Origin: Aquimarina muelleri DSM 19832
GTDB taxonomy: Bacteria; Bacteroidota; Bacteroidia; Flavobacteriales; Flavobacteriaceae
Direction of reading: 5' to 3'
DNA length: 64,000 nucleotides
NCBI RefSeq assembly: GCF_000430665.1
Contig: NZ_AUML01000006.1
Location: 1 to 64,000, forward strand
The translations under genes and the position numbers were made by a program. Below are positions 27,516 to 36,452 of the stretch, in pieces. Below the pieces are notes generated by a model. That model saw only the letters and a program-made list of their open reading frames with translations, was not told the origin of the DNA and did not search any database. Within the stretch, counting starts at the first letter, position 1; the number at the start of each line of letters is the position of its first letter.

Positions 27516-28958
27516 TTAAAGGTTAAAACATGCAATTTTAGTTGTGGTCATTTCTCGTATAGCAGATTTCACTCCTTCTCTGCCTATTCCACTTTGTTTA
27601 ATTCCTCCAAAGGGCATCATATCAATTCGGTAATCTGAAGAGTCATTAACCATTACACCTCCACATTGCAGTTCGTTAATTGCTTTAAAAGCGACTTCTA
27701 TTGAATTTGTAAAAATACCGGCGTGCAATCCATAAACAGAATCATTACTTGCACTTATTGCTTGATCTAAAGAAGATATTTTTGACAATGTGGCTACGGG
27801 ACCAAATATTTCTTGTTTTCCGTTTAAAGAATGGTCGAAATTTCCTTCAAGAATTGTTGGTTGATAGGTATTTCCTATACGTTTACCACCACATAAGATT
27901 TTATATCCAGCTTGTTTTAATTCTTTAACCGAGTTATCTATAGTATTAATAGCCTCATTGGTTATGATAGATCCCATTTCTGTTTCTGGATCTTCTGGAT
28001 CTCCAATGTTTATAGCATTTGCATACGCTATAATTTTTTCTTTAAAGGATTTGTATATGGATTTGTGAACATACATACGTTTCACTCCTACACAGTTTTG
28101 ACCAGCAGCCCATGTCATGCCACCAATACAATTTTTAGAAACAGCATCTACATCCACATCCTCCATAACAATTACTGGTGAACTAGATCCTAGTTCCATC
28201 GCTACTTTTTTAATTCCTGCAGCTTTTATTATCTCCTCACCAGATTTTGTGCCCCCCGTAAAACTTATCATATTAACTCGTGGGTCTGTAATCAAAATAT
28301 CCCCATAATTGCTAGCAGGCCCTGTTATTATATTAAGAATATGGAAGGGCAAACCTGCTTCTAAAAATAATTCCCCTAATTTTATTGCAGATACAGGCGT
28401 ATAATCTGATGGTTTAAGTATAATTGCATTTCCTGAAGCTATTGCTGGGCCAAGTTTATGTGCCACTAAATTAAGGGGATCATTAAACGGGGTTATTGCT
28501 GTAATAGCACCTATTGGATCATGTACATAATACCCGGCTCGAGACGCACCTCCTGCAAAAGCACCAAAAGGAACTGTTTCTCCTGTAAGTCTCTTTGCTT
28601 CTTCACTACATAATGTTAATGTATTGATACATCTTTCTACCTCTTTATCTGCTTCTGTTTTTGTTTTAACTCCTTCACTTACTATTACTTTAGAAAATTC
28701 TTCTTTTCTCTCTTTTAACAATAAAACTACTTTAGCTATAATTTCACTTCTTTGATACGGTGATAAGTTTTTAGAAATGATTTTTCCTTTTTCGGCAGAT
28801 TTCAAAGCCTCTTCTACATTATTTCTATCTGCACAAGAAATTGTATATATTTCTTTTCCTGAATATGGGTTTAATACTGGCATTTTCATTGCACTTTCTA
28901 CCCACTTTTCTCCTATCAGAATTTTCATGGTATCTATCTTATCTAATGTTTCTATCAT
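27516..28958 (-). CDS. NAD(P)-dependent aldehyde dehydrogenase
   Basis: The 480-residue protein has all the expected ALDH residues: catalytic Cys289 in AAGQNCVGV, general base Glu255 in AMELGSSSP, the oxyanion Asn159 in ITPFNDPLN and Lys182 in ILKPSDYTP. It is closest by eye to the lactaldehyde / phosphonoacetaldehyde / non-phosphorylating GAPDH group. Operon context suggests an amino-acid-derived semialdehyde as substrate, for example aspartate semialdehyde produced by the neighbouring homoserine dehydrogenase; this is inference. It lies 11 bases before the PLP gene and 4 bases after the homoserine dehydrogenase gene. Confidence 0.88.
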   Translation of the reverse strand: MIETLDKIDTMKILIGEKWVESAMKMPVLNPYSGKEIYTISCADRNNVEEALKSAEKGKIISKNLSPYQRSEIIAKVVLLLKERKEEFSKVIVSEGVKTKTEADKEVERCINTLTLCSEEAKRLTGETVPFGAFAGGASRAGYYVHDPIGAITAITPFNDPLNLVAHKLGPAIASGNAIILKPSDYTPVSAIKLGELFLEAGLPFHILNIITGPASNYGDILITDPRVNMISFTGGTKSGEEIIKAAGIKKVAMELGSSSPVIVMEDVDVDAVSKNCIGGMTWAAGQNCVGVKRMYVHKSIYKSFKEKIIAYANAINIGDPEDPETEMGSIITNEAINTIDNSVKELKQAGYKILCGGKRIGNTYQPTILEGNFDHSLNGKQEIFGPVATLSKISSLDQAISASNDSVYGLHAGIFTNSIEVAFKAINELQCGGVMVNDSSDYRIDMMPFGGIKQSGIGREGVKSAIREMTTTKIACFNL

Positions 28959-28962
28959 CCTT

Positions 28963-29973
28963 TTAAAAGTTTTTAATTACAGAAAGTACATCTGAAAACA
29001 CAGAATAGCCAGTCTCTAATTTTCCAGCACCTGGGCCTGTAATCATAATTTTTCCTAAGTAAACAGTAGAGATTTCTATAGCATTAGTAACCCCATCAAT
29101 ATTAGATAATGCATCATCTTGTCCTAGAGCTTCTGGTTGTACTTTTGCTTCTATTGTATTTCCTGTTTTCTTTAAACTACCTATAAGACGAATATTTTTT
29201 CCTTCCTTTTTAGCTGCATCTAATTCTTTCTTAGAAATAGCATCTATTCCCTTTGTAGAAATACTATTGAGACCAAGATCTACTCCAAAAACTTTATGAG
29301 ATAGTATGGCTACTTTTCCTCTGGCATCATAACCTTTTACATCATTAGTAGGATCTGCTTCTGCATATCCTTTTTGTTGTGCTACGCCAAGTGCGTTTTC
29401 AAAGGATTCTCCTCCAGCCATTTTTGAAAGAATATAATTACTGGTACCATTAAGAATTCCTCTAATTTCTGTAATATCATCTCCTGCCAAACATTCTTCT
29501 ATCAAAGAAAAAGTTGGTGTACCACTCAATACAGTTCCTTCATATCGTAACGAAACATTGTTTTTTATAGCCAACTTATTTAATTCGGTATAATGCAATG
29601 CTACTGGTCCTTTGTTTGTAGTAACCACATGTTTTCCATTAGATAATGCATCTTTAATGAAAGTATAAGCAGGATCTCCAGTTTTGTAGTCACTATAGCT
29701 TGCTTCAATAATAAGATCTATATCTTCTATTTTAGATAATGGATGTTCATCTTTTAAGGAGTCATCATTAATATTTTCTCCTTTATCTAGTTTTTGCAAG
29801 AGTATATTAATATCTATACCTTTAGGATTATACATATTTCCTTTCATGATATCTTTTATAGCAACTACTTTGATATCTGTTTCAAATTTTTGAGAAACCC
29901 AGTTCGTTTTTTCCTGTAAGATTTCCAAAAAACCTCTACTAACAGTTCCTAATCCGATTATACCTATATTCAT
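28963..29973 (-). CDS. Homoserine dehydrogenase
   Basis: The 336-residue protein starts with the NAD(P)-binding motif MNIGIIGLGTVSRG and has the homoserine dehydrogenase core (TTNKGPVALH, LRYEGTVLSGTP, GILNGTSNYILSKM, GYAEADPTNDVKGYDARGK). There is no fused aspartokinase and no C-terminal ACT domain. The Met at 29973 is preferred because the Rossmann motif begins there; an upstream ATG at 30012 would add 13 residues, and it abuts a promoter box (30013-30020) for the divergent regulator. As the first gene of an operon with a dehydrogenase and a PLP lyase, it may work in the oxidative, catabolic direction. Confidence 0.88.
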   Translation of the reverse strand: MNIGIIGLGTVSRGFLEILQEKTNWVSQKFETDIKVVAIKDIMKGNMYNPKGIDINILLQKLDKGENINDDSLKDEHPLSKIEDIDLIIEASYSDYKTGDPAYTFIKDALSNGKHVVTTNKGPVALHYTELNKLAIKNNVSLRYEGTVLSGTPTFSLIEECLAGDDITEIRGILNGTSNYILSKMAGGESFENALGVAQQKGYAEADPTNDVKGYDARGKVAILSHKVFGVDLGLNSISTKGIDAISKKELDAAKKEGKNIRLIGSLKKTGNTIEAKVQPEALGQDDALSNIDGVTNAIEISTVYLGKIMITGPGAGKLETGYSVFSDVLSVIKNF

Positions 29974-30012
29974 TTTAGAATTATATTTTACAAGTTCACG
30001 AACAAAATTCAT

Positions 30013-30020
30013 TATATTTG
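30013..30020 (+). promoter_or_regulatory. TAnnTTTG promoter box for lrp-like gene
   Basis: TATATTTG lies 69 bases before the ATG at 30090, in the gap between the divergent homoserine dehydrogenase and Lrp genes. No -33 TTG is visible at the usual distance. Confidence 0.35.
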
Positions 30021-30089
30021 TAAAAAAATTGAATTATATTCATATTTAATTTTATTAAACACGAAATAGATTCTAAAAAATTAATATTT

Positions 30090-30566
30090 ATGAAGTTAGA
30101 CCAGAAGGATATTCAGATTTTAAAGCTATTACAAAATAATGCTCGGTTATCTAATAAAGAGGTCGCAGCAGAGTTGGATATTGCTCCATCTACTTGTCAT
30201 GAAAGATTGAAAAGATTAACTAGAGAAGGTTTTTTTAGAGCTTTTAATGCTAATCTTAACTTAAAGAAGTTAGATATTAATGTACAGGTAATGGTATCTG
30301 TACGTTTAAACAAACATGAAAGAGAAGTTGTAAATTCTTTTATAAAAAGAACCCGAACCCTAAAAGGAGTCATAAAATTTTATCACATGGCTGGTGATAC
30401 CGACTTTATGATTCATATAGGGGTAAAAGATTCTGAAGATCTCAGATCTTTTATATTAGATAAATTAGCAAATTTCAGCTATATAGATCATATAGAAACT
30501 GCTATGATTTTTTATGATGAATGTGTTTGTAACCTTTCGATATTTGAATCTGAAGTTTTAGAATAA
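30090..30566 (+). CDS. Lrp/AsnC-family transcriptional regulator
   Basis: The 158-residue protein has an N-terminal winged helix-turn-helix (about 5-60, LSNKEVAAELDIAPSTCHERLKRL region) and a C-terminal RAM/ligand-binding domain (about 70-150). Lrp-type proteins form multimers that respond to amino acids. Divergent placement next to the homoserine dehydrogenase operon makes that operon the likely target, with an amino acid of the Met/Cys/homoserine group as the likely effector (inference). Confidence 0.92.
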   Translation: MKLDQKDIQILKLLQNNARLSNKEVAAELDIAPSTCHERLKRLTREGFFRAFNANLNLKKLDINVQVMVSVRLNKHEREVVNSFIKRTRTLKGVIKFYHMAGDTDFMIHIGVKDSEDLRSFILDKLANFSYIDHIETAMIFYDECVCNLSIFESEVLE

Positions 30567-30580
30567 AAATTATTTGATAT

Positions 30581-30973
30581 TTACTTATCGAGTATAGGAA
30601 CTGGTTTTTTATTATTATCGATGGCTACAAATTTAAAATGACCAGAAACCGCTATCTCCCGATCATAACTATACATCTCTTCTTTATAAATATCTACTTT
30701 TACTAAACAGCTGGTTTTGCCCACCTCCACTACTTTTGCTACTAACTCTATTATAGTTCCTGCTGGAATTGGTTTTTCAAAATCAATTTTATCTGTAGAT
30801 ATAGTAACTACTTTTTTTCTACTAAATCGCGTTGCGCATATAAAAGAAACTTCGTCCATAAGCTGCAATGCTGTACCACCAAATAAAGTCTCATAATGAT
30901 TTGTTGTATTTGGGAAAACTGCTTTAAATATTCTTGTTTCGGATTTCTTAATTAATTCTTCTATAGTATTCAT
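30581..30973 (-). CDS. Acyl-CoA thioesterase (hotdog fold, YciA type)
   Basis: The 130-residue protein has the hotdog thioesterase signature: NHYETLFGGTALQLMDEVS (about 25-43) followed by the catalytic-helix region and a beta-rich C-terminal half. YciA/BFIT-type enzymes hydrolyse short to long acyl-CoAs. The protein has a single hotdog domain. A TACCTTTG box on the minus strand (31019-31012) is a good promoter candidate, divergent from that of the nitroreductase gene. Confidence 0.87.
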   Translation of the reverse strand: MNTIEELIKKSETRIFKAVFPNTTNHYETLFGGTALQLMDEVSFICATRFSRKKVVTISTDKIDFEKPIPAGTIIELVAKVVEVGKTSCLVKVDIYKEEMYSYDREIAVSGHFKFVAIDNNKKPVPILDK

Positions 30974-31011
30974 ACAATAACGATATAGTTTTTTCTTATC
31001 TTTTTACTCAG

Positions 31012-31040
31012 CAAAGGTAAATGTTATCCTATTATCTTTG
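31012..31040. promoter_or_regulatory. Divergent pair of TAnnTTTG promoter boxes
   Basis: TACCTTTG on the minus strand (31019-31012) faces the thioesterase gene, and TATCTTTG on the plus strand (31033-31040) faces the nitroreductase gene at 31064. Both fit the Bacteroidota -7 consensus exactly. Confidence 0.5.
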
Positions 31041-31063
31041 TATTATACTTAAAAAAAAATTAG

Positions 31064-31693
31064 ATGAATATTATAGAGAGTTTACGTTGGCGTTATGCTA
31101 CCAAAAAATTTGATAATAAAAAAATTCTTCCTCAAGAAAAAATAAATACCATTACAGAAGCATTTAATCTAACTGCTACTTCTTATGGGCTACAACCGTT
31201 AAAATTGGTAATCATAAAAGATAAGGTATTACAAAAAGAACTTACAACACATTCCTGGAACCAACAACAGGTTGCCGATGCTTCTCATTTATTAGTATTC
31301 TGTATAGAAAAAAATATTGGAGAACAGTATATAAACGAGTATTTCAATAATGTGAAAGCAATTCGAAATACTCCTGATGAAATATTAAATCCTTTTAAAA
31401 AACAGCTGGTTTCTTCTTTTAAAAATAAGTCGCCAGAAGAAATTTATAATTGGGCTACAAAACAAGCATATTTAGCTATGGGAAACATTCTTACTATATG
31501 TGCGATTGAAGCAATAGACTCTTGTCCGATGGAAGGTTTTATACCTGAAAAATATGATGAAACCCTAAACCTTAGTAATCACAATTTAAGCTCTGTATTA
31601 GTATTACCTATTGGTTATAGAGCTAAAGATGATATGTTTTCTGAATTTAAAAAAGTAAGACGCTCTATCAATGACACCATCATTACTATTTAA
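31064..31693 (+). CDS. Nitroreductase-family NAD(P)H-dependent oxidoreductase
   Basis: The 209-residue protein has the flavin-binding N-terminal motif of NfsB-type nitroreductases (LRWRYATKKFD, residues 7-17), a Ser-Tyr-Gly-Leu-Gln segment at about 40-45 and a C-terminal LPIGYRAKDD. Such FMN enzymes act as dimers on quinones, nitro compounds or flavins; the natural substrate cannot be told from sequence. Length is typical. It is a single gene. Confidence 0.88.
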   Translation: MNIIESLRWRYATKKFDNKKILPQEKINTITEAFNLTATSYGLQPLKLVIIKDKVLQKELTTHSWNQQQVADASHLLVFCIEKNIGEQYINEYFNNVKAIRNTPDEILNPFKKQLVSSFKNKSPEEIYNWATKQAYLAMGNILTICAIEAIDSCPMEGFIPEKYDETLNLSNHNLSSVLVLPIGYRAKDDMFSEFKKVRRSINDTIITI

Positions 31694-31766
31694 TTTTATT
31701 TATTACAGCCTATTAGTACTTAAAAAATTTCTAAAATATACCCCACTATATCAAAAGTCTTTTCGG

Positions 31767-31774
31767 TATTTTTG
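31767..31774 (+). promoter_or_regulatory. TAnnTTTG promoter box for DegT gene
   Basis: TATTTTTG lies 32 bases before the ATG at 31807, a normal distance for a Bacteroidota promoter with a short leader. Confidence 0.45.
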
Positions 31775-31806
31775 CCAAAAATGATTTTCAATTTAACACT
31801 ATAGAT

Positions 31807-32997
31807 ATGCCAGGATTTGAGTTATTCGGTGCAGAAGAAAAAAAAGAAGTCCAAGATGTTTTGGATAATGGAGTATTAATGCGATATGGATTTGACCCTA
31901 TGAGAAATGGTCATCATAAAGCATTAGAATTAGAGAAAGATCTTGCTAGTAGAATGCAAACCAAGTATGCACAGGTAGTTTCTAGCGGAACCGCTGCTTT
32001 AACTGTTGCTTTATCTTGTGCAGGGATTGGAGCTGGAGACGAAGTAATCATGCCAACATTTACATTTGTAGCCAGTTTTGAAGCTATTTTATCTGTTGGT
32101 GCTATCCCTATTTTATGTGATATTGATGATACTCTTACTTTAGATCCTGAAGCAGTACAAAAAGCTATATCCTCAAAAACTAAAGCTATTATGCCTGTAC
32201 ACATGTGTGGATCTATGGCAGACCTTAAAGCTTTAAAATCTATTTGTGATACACACAACCTTATTTTATTAGAAGATGCTTGTCAAGCTATAGGTGCCAT
32301 TTATGATGGCAAACCTTTAGGTAGCTATGGAGATCTAGGTTGTTTTTCTTTTGATTATGTAAAAACAGTTACCTGTGGTGAAGGAGGAGGAATAATAACT
32401 AATTCTGAAAAATATGCAGAACGAGCACACCAATATCAAGATCATGGTCATGACCATGTAGGTAATGATCGTGGTGCAGAAACACATCCATTTTTGGGAT
32501 ATAATTATAGAATATCTGAATTAAATGCTGCTGTAGGGATTGCACAACTAAGAAAACTAGATACTATAGTTGCTATTCAAGAAAAAAACTACACTTTTCT
32601 TAAAAATGCATTGCAATCAATTCCTGAAGTTACTTATAGAAGAGTACCAAAAACAGGAGTAGAAAGCTATGCTTTTTTAAACATATTCTTACCCGATGAA
32701 AACCTAGCTAGAAAAGCGCATAAGGCTCTAGGAGAACATGGGGTAGACGCTTGCTTTTATTGGTTTGATAATAATTGGCATTACTATAAAAAATGGGAAC
32801 ATCTTTTGGAGCAAAAATCTTTAGGAAAATTATCTCAGGAAATACAAATGGGATTACAAAAAAACAACACCTCCTTTGATGCGAGTGATATATGGATGGG
32901 ACGCACTATATCTTGCCTGATTAAAGTAGGTTGGACTGAAGAGCAGTTAAAAGAAAGAGCTACAAAAATGGTAAATGCTATAAAAAGTATCTTATAA
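31807..32997 (+). CDS. DegT/DnrJ/EryC1/StrS-family sugar aminotransferase
   Basis: The 396-residue PLP enzyme has the cofactor Lys186 in SFDYVKTVTCGEGG and the Asp157 contact in LLEDACQAIGA. The N-terminus MPGFELFGAEEKKEV and the overall pattern remind me of KdnA, which aminates an 8-keto form of Kdo to 8-amino-Kdo in LPS synthesis. KdnB is not next door, so that identity is only a suggestion. The gene is single and ends at a 48-base palindrome shared with the convergent ribBA gene. Confidence 0.85.
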   Translation: MPGFELFGAEEKKEVQDVLDNGVLMRYGFDPMRNGHHKALELEKDLASRMQTKYAQVVSSGTAALTVALSCAGIGAGDEVIMPTFTFVASFEAILSVGAIPILCDIDDTLTLDPEAVQKAISSKTKAIMPVHMCGSMADLKALKSICDTHNLILLEDACQAIGAIYDGKPLGSYGDLGCFSFDYVKTVTCGEGGGIITNSEKYAERAHQYQDHGHDHVGNDRGAETHPFLGYNYRISELNAAVGIAQLRKLDTIVAIQEKNYTFLKNALQSIPEVTYRRVPKTGVESYAFLNIFLPDENLARKAHKALGEHGVDACFYWFDNNWHYYKKWEHLLEQKSLGKLSQEIQMGLQKNNTSFDASDIWMGRTISCLIKVGWTEEQLKERATKMVNAIKSIL

Positions 32998-33002
32998 TAA
33001 TA

Positions 33003-33050
33003 AGATAGTAGAATATGTAGAATATTAATATTCTACATATTCTACTATCT
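33003..33050. repeat. Perfect 48-base palindrome at the ribBA 3' end
   Basis: Bases 33003-33026 (from AGATAGTAGAATATG to GAATATT) are the exact reverse complement of 33027-33050, with no spacer. It covers the last codons and stop of ribBA (ending at 33025) and the gap to the DegT gene. It probably serves as a bidirectional terminator stem, although neither side has a clear T-run. Confidence 0.85.
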
Positions 33051-34176
33051 CTAATCCATATCCTATCATACCTACACGTTTTTGTTGTACGCTATTAGAT
33101 ACAAGTCTTAGTTTATGAATATTTATATCATGTAATATCTGAGCACCAATACCAAAATCCTTAGTATCCATAACTATATTTGGAGCTTTCATTACTTCTT
33201 TTCCGTTTTGGTTTTCTTTTAAAGTACTTAAACGCCCTAAAAGATTAAGCGATTGGCTTTCCTGATTAATAAAAATTATGGCACCTTTCCCTTCTGTATT
33301 AATACGTTTAAACATTGCATCTAAACGTTTATCTGCATTATTGGTTAGAGTTCCCAAAATATCATTATTAAATAATGTAGAATTTATTCTGGTTAGTACA
33401 GGTTCATTTTCTTTCCAAGTTCCTTGTGTTAAGGCTATATGGATTTGATTATTGGTTGTTTGTTTGTATGCTCTAAGTCTATAATTTCCAAAACGGGTAA
33501 CAATATCAAAATCCTCCTTTTTTTCAATTAGAGAGTCATGTTGCATACGATATGCTACCAAATCTTCTATAGATATTAATTTAAGGTCAAATTTCTTTGC
33601 TACCTCTACCAATTGTGGTAGACGAGCCATTGTACCATCCTCATTTAATATCTCAACTAAAATCCCTGCTGGTTTTAATCCAGCAAGCCTTGCCAGATCT
33701 ACAGCTGCTTCTGTATGCCCTGTACGTCTTAATACTCCTCCATTTTTTGCTTTAAGCGGAAAAATATGCCCTGGCCTACCTAAATCATGAGGTTTTGTAT
33801 TTTCTTGGACTAGTGCGTTTATTGTTTTAGATCTATCATGAACAGAAATCCCAGTGGTGCATCCATGTCCTATTAAATCTACAGATACTGTAAATTGAGT
33901 TTCATGCAGAACCGTATTATTTTGAACCATCATATCAAGCCCCAGTTCTTCGCAACGATCACTAGTAAGTGGTGCACATATTAAACCGCGCCCATGAGTT
34001 GCCATAAAATTGATCATTTCTGGAGTAACTTTTTCTGCGGCTGCAATAAAATCTCCTTCATTTTCACGATCTTCATCATCTACTACAATAATTACCTTTC
34101 CTTGCCGAATATCTTCAATAGCCTCCTGAATAGTATTCAACTTAATTTTATTTTTGGTTTCGGTAATTTGCGACAT
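33025..34176 (-). CDS. ribB: RibBA-type 3,4-dihydroxy-2-butanone-4-phosphate synthase with degenerate RibA domain
   Basis: The 383-residue protein has an intact N-terminal RibB domain (about 12-213) with the active-site acidic loop [11 protein letters not shown] (33-43) and [12 protein letters not shown] (151-162). It makes the four-carbon precursor of riboflavin from ribulose-5-phosphate. The C-terminal half aligns with GTP cyclohydrolase II but lacks the three zinc-binding cysteines: where G-D-x-L-x-S-x-R-C-D-C is expected there is [16 protein letters not shown]. That half is thus probably inactive and structural or regulatory. It follows the lptF/G-type gene by 49 bases and is likely co-transcribed with it. 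Confidence 0.9.
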   Translation of the reverse strand: MSQITETKNKIKLNTIQEAIEDIRQGKVIIVVDDEDRENEGDFIAAAEKVTPEMINFMATHGRGLICAPLTSDRCEELGLDMMVQNNTVLHETQFTVSVDLIGHGCTTGISVHDRSKTINALVQENTKPHDLGRPGHIFPLKAKNGGVLRRTGHTEAAVDLARLAGLKPAGILVEILNEDGTMARLPQLVEVAKKFDLKLISIEDLVAYRMQHDSLIEKKEDFDIVTRFGNYRLRAYKQTTNNQIHIALTQGTWKENEPVLTRINSTLFNNDILGTLTNNADKRLDAMFKRINTEGKGAIIFINQESQSLNLLGRLSTLKENQNGKEVMKAPNIVMDTKDFGIGAQILHDINIHKLRLVSNSVQQKRVGMIGYGLEIVEYVEY

Positions 34177-34225
34177 AAGTATTGTTCTTAAAATTATTGC
34201 TTGACAAAGATATTTAAAAAGAAAT

Positions 34226-35668
34226 CTATTTTTTGGATTTAGAAGATAGTTTTACAAAGATTTTCTTTATTGGCTGTACAATTCCGTCCATATTAAATAT
34301 TCCTTGATCTGTAGTTGCTCTATGGGTTAAAAAGATACTTAAAGGAAATATTACAAATGTAGAAAGCCACGACCCTAAAAATGGAGGTATCCCTCCTTCT
34401 TCTGCACCGTTTTTAGCAAAAATACCTATAAAATGATACGTTAAAAATAGTACAACTCCAATTACAATTGGCAATCCTAATCCTCCTTTACGAATTATCG
34501 CCCCTAACGGAGCTCCTACAAAAAACAGAAGTATACAAGAAACTCCTAAAGCATATTTGTCATGTAAAGACATTTCGTATTTGTTTAAAGCTCTTTTCTT
34601 AAATACTTGATCGCTTTTGGTTGTATCTAATTTTCTTAAAACAGCATCTATATTAGAGGATGCAATTTGATAAATTTGTATTTTTTGGGCAACATCAAAA
34701 TAATTTTCTAAGACTAATGTATCCTTGGTTATTTTTTTAGTAGTATCTATTTTAATATTTCTATTTATTCCTTCAAACCCAATCCTTCTATCTATTTCAA
34801 GTATCATACTCTTTAGTCCTTTATTTACTTGTCCAGAAACGGTATCGATTTCATGCTTTAATTCACTAACATTAAGCATATTAAATCCTTTACTGTATTG
34901 TTGTGCATCCATATCAACATTATCCAAAGATGACAAGTCTATATTAAGAACATATTTTTTAAACCTTGCCTTTGCAAACGGTAATTTTTTTCTTTTCTGC
35001 GGAGAATTTTGATGAATTTCGTCATAATAATTACCATTATTAAGTATAAGTGTAACTAAATCAGAATTAACATTTCCTTTTAACTCCCCATCTATAGCTT
35101 TTATAACTGTAGAATTTCCTGGTCTTACTCCTTTTTTGTGAATAATAATATCTCTAAGAAACTCATCATTATCCCCATATTTTTCTGCTACTTTTATGTT
35201 TATATCTCCGAGATCATTAAATTGATTTGGCGTGATTACCATTGCTGGTTTTACTTTTACTATATTTTTTCTAAGATTAATAAATCTTTTTTCTGAAGAT
35301 GGAATTACTGTATTTGAAAACAAAAATGCACCAATACCAACAAAAAATATAAAAACAGATAATGTTCTCATAGCTCTTTGTAAGGATATTCCAGAAGATT
35401 TCATCGCAGCAAATTCATAATTTTCTGCAAAATTACCAAAAATCATGATTGATGTTAGTAAAATTGTAAGGGGCAACACCATTGGTATTAATCTGGGTGT
35501 TGCAAATGTCAAAAACTTTATAATTACAGAGAAATCAAGATCTTTTCCTGCAAGTTCTGATATAAACAACCAAATTGTCTGTAATAACAGAATAAACATA
35601 ATAATAATAAAGAGCGGAAAAAACGTCTTTATAAAAGTGGTTAAAATATATCTATCAAGGATTTTCAC
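34226..35668 (-). CDS. LptF/LptG-family LPS export permease
   Basis: The 480-residue protein has the YjgP/YjgQ layout: three N-terminal membrane helices (about 12-33, 55-80, 98-120), a large periplasmic jellyroll-like domain, and three C-terminal helices (about 380-460). With LptB it would form the ABC transporter that pulls LPS from the inner membrane. The basic start MKILDRYILTTFIKTFF is typical. A TACTTTTG promoter box lies at 35698-35691 (minus), just downstream of the lolA terminator. F and G forms cannot be told apart by eye. Confidence 0.9.
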   Translation of the reverse strand: MKILDRYILTTFIKTFFPLFIIIMFILLLQTIWLFISELAGKDLDFSVIIKFLTFATPRLIPMVLPLTILLTSIMIFGNFAENYEFAAMKSSGISLQRAMRTLSVFIFFVGIGAFLFSNTVIPSSEKRFINLRKNIVKVKPAMVITPNQFNDLGDINIKVAEKYGDNDEFLRDIIIHKKGVRPGNSTVIKAIDGELKGNVNSDLVTLILNNGNYYDEIHQNSPQKRKKLPFAKARFKKYVLNIDLSSLDNVDMDAQQYSKGFNMLNVSELKHEIDTVSGQVNKGLKSMILEIDRRIGFEGINRNIKIDTTKKITKDTLVLENYFDVAQKIQIYQIASSNIDAVLRKLDTTKSDQVFKKRALNKYEMSLHDKYALGVSCILLFFVGAPLGAIIRKGGLGLPIVIGVVLFLTYHFIGIFAKNGAEEGGIPPFLGSWLSTFVIFPLSIFLTHRATTDQGIFNMDGIVQPIKKIFVKLSSKSKK

Positions 35669-35690
35669 ACGTTTCGTTTTTTCTAATAGT

Positions 35691-35698
35691 CAAAAGTA
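35691..35698 (-). promoter_or_regulatory. TAnnTTTG promoter box for lptF/G-ribBA
   Basis: On the minus strand TACTTTTG lies 22 bases before the ATG at 35668, between the lolA terminator and the permease gene. It separates ftsK-lolA from lptF/G-ribBA. Confidence 0.5.
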
Positions 35699-35705
35699 TA
35701 AATAA

Positions 35706-35764
35706 AATTAAAAACTAAAGAACATGTACGAAAAAACATACACGCTCTTTAGTTTTTAATTTTT
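35706..35764 (-). terminator. Terminator after lolA
   Basis: AATTAAAAACTAAAGA (35706-35721) pairs exactly with TCTTTAGTTTTTAATT (35746-35761) across a 24-base loop. Leftward transcripts from ftsK-lolA would form this 16-base-pair stem just after the lolA stop; on that strand the outer stem ends in A/T-rich sequence. Confidence 0.6.
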
Positions 35765-35780
35765 CATAAAGTTTTTTAGC

Positions 35781-36416
35781 CTAATCCAGTCGATTTATAT
35801 AGTAACTACTATATTTTGATTCATCAAACACAAACAATGTTTTAGAAAGAGGTTGATTTGTTTTAAAACTATTTACAGTAATGGTTACATTCGTTCCATT
35901 ATTTTGTTTTTGAATCATTTTGTATATGTGCTTTGTTTGCTTATCAATACCTAATAATATCTCTTTTAAGTCACTTTTAGAGTCTATTGGTATTAATTTT
36001 ACATATTGAATTTTTCTTCCTTGTACATTCTGTTCGATATCCATTTTATAGGTATATCCATCTTCATAAAAAGTCAACATCTTTGAAGGAGTTACGCTTG
36101 CTCCATCTTCTTCATTTAGAGTAGAAATATTTATTTCTTCATCTTCAGGAATAATGACATGTAACTTTTTACCGTCATACATCTGTTCTGTTCCCATCAA
36201 ATTAAGGAGATATTTATTTCCTTGTAAAGTTACTTCTCCTCGAGTCTCTTGGTCTACATTTTCTGCTGAATTATTAAGAGAGTACTTAAAGTTTATCACA
36301 ATATTATTATAACTTTTGACTTTTTTAGAAACCTCATCTAATAAACCTTTGGCAGTCTGTGCCTGCATCGTAGTTATACCGAATACAAATAGTAAAAGTG
36401 TTACTTTTTTTATCAT
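35781..36416 (-). CDS. lolA: LolA-like outer-membrane lipoprotein carrier
   Basis: The 211-residue protein has a signal peptide (about 1-19, ending TMQAQ) and the LolA-type start AKGLLDEVSKKVKSYNNI, followed by a beta-rich barrel with a short Met/Leu-lined cavity pattern. LolA shuttles lipoproteins through the periplasm. It sits 36 bases after ftsK, an order common in Flavobacteriia, and is followed by a terminator. Another LolA-like protein is encoded at 51672. Confidence 0.85.
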   Translation of the reverse strand: MIKKVTLLLFVFGITTMQAQTAKGLLDEVSKKVKSYNNIVINFKYSLNNSAENVDQETRGEVTLQGNKYLLNLMGTEQMYDGKKLHVIIPEDEEINISTLNEEDGASVTPSKMLTFYEDGYTYKMDIEQNVQGRKIQYVKLIPIDSKSDLKEILLGIDKQTKHIYKMIQKQNNGTNVTITVNSFKTNQPLSKTLFVFDESKYSSYYINRLD

Positions 36417-36452
36417 TTTTATACTTATTCTTTACTTAATTAATTTACAATG

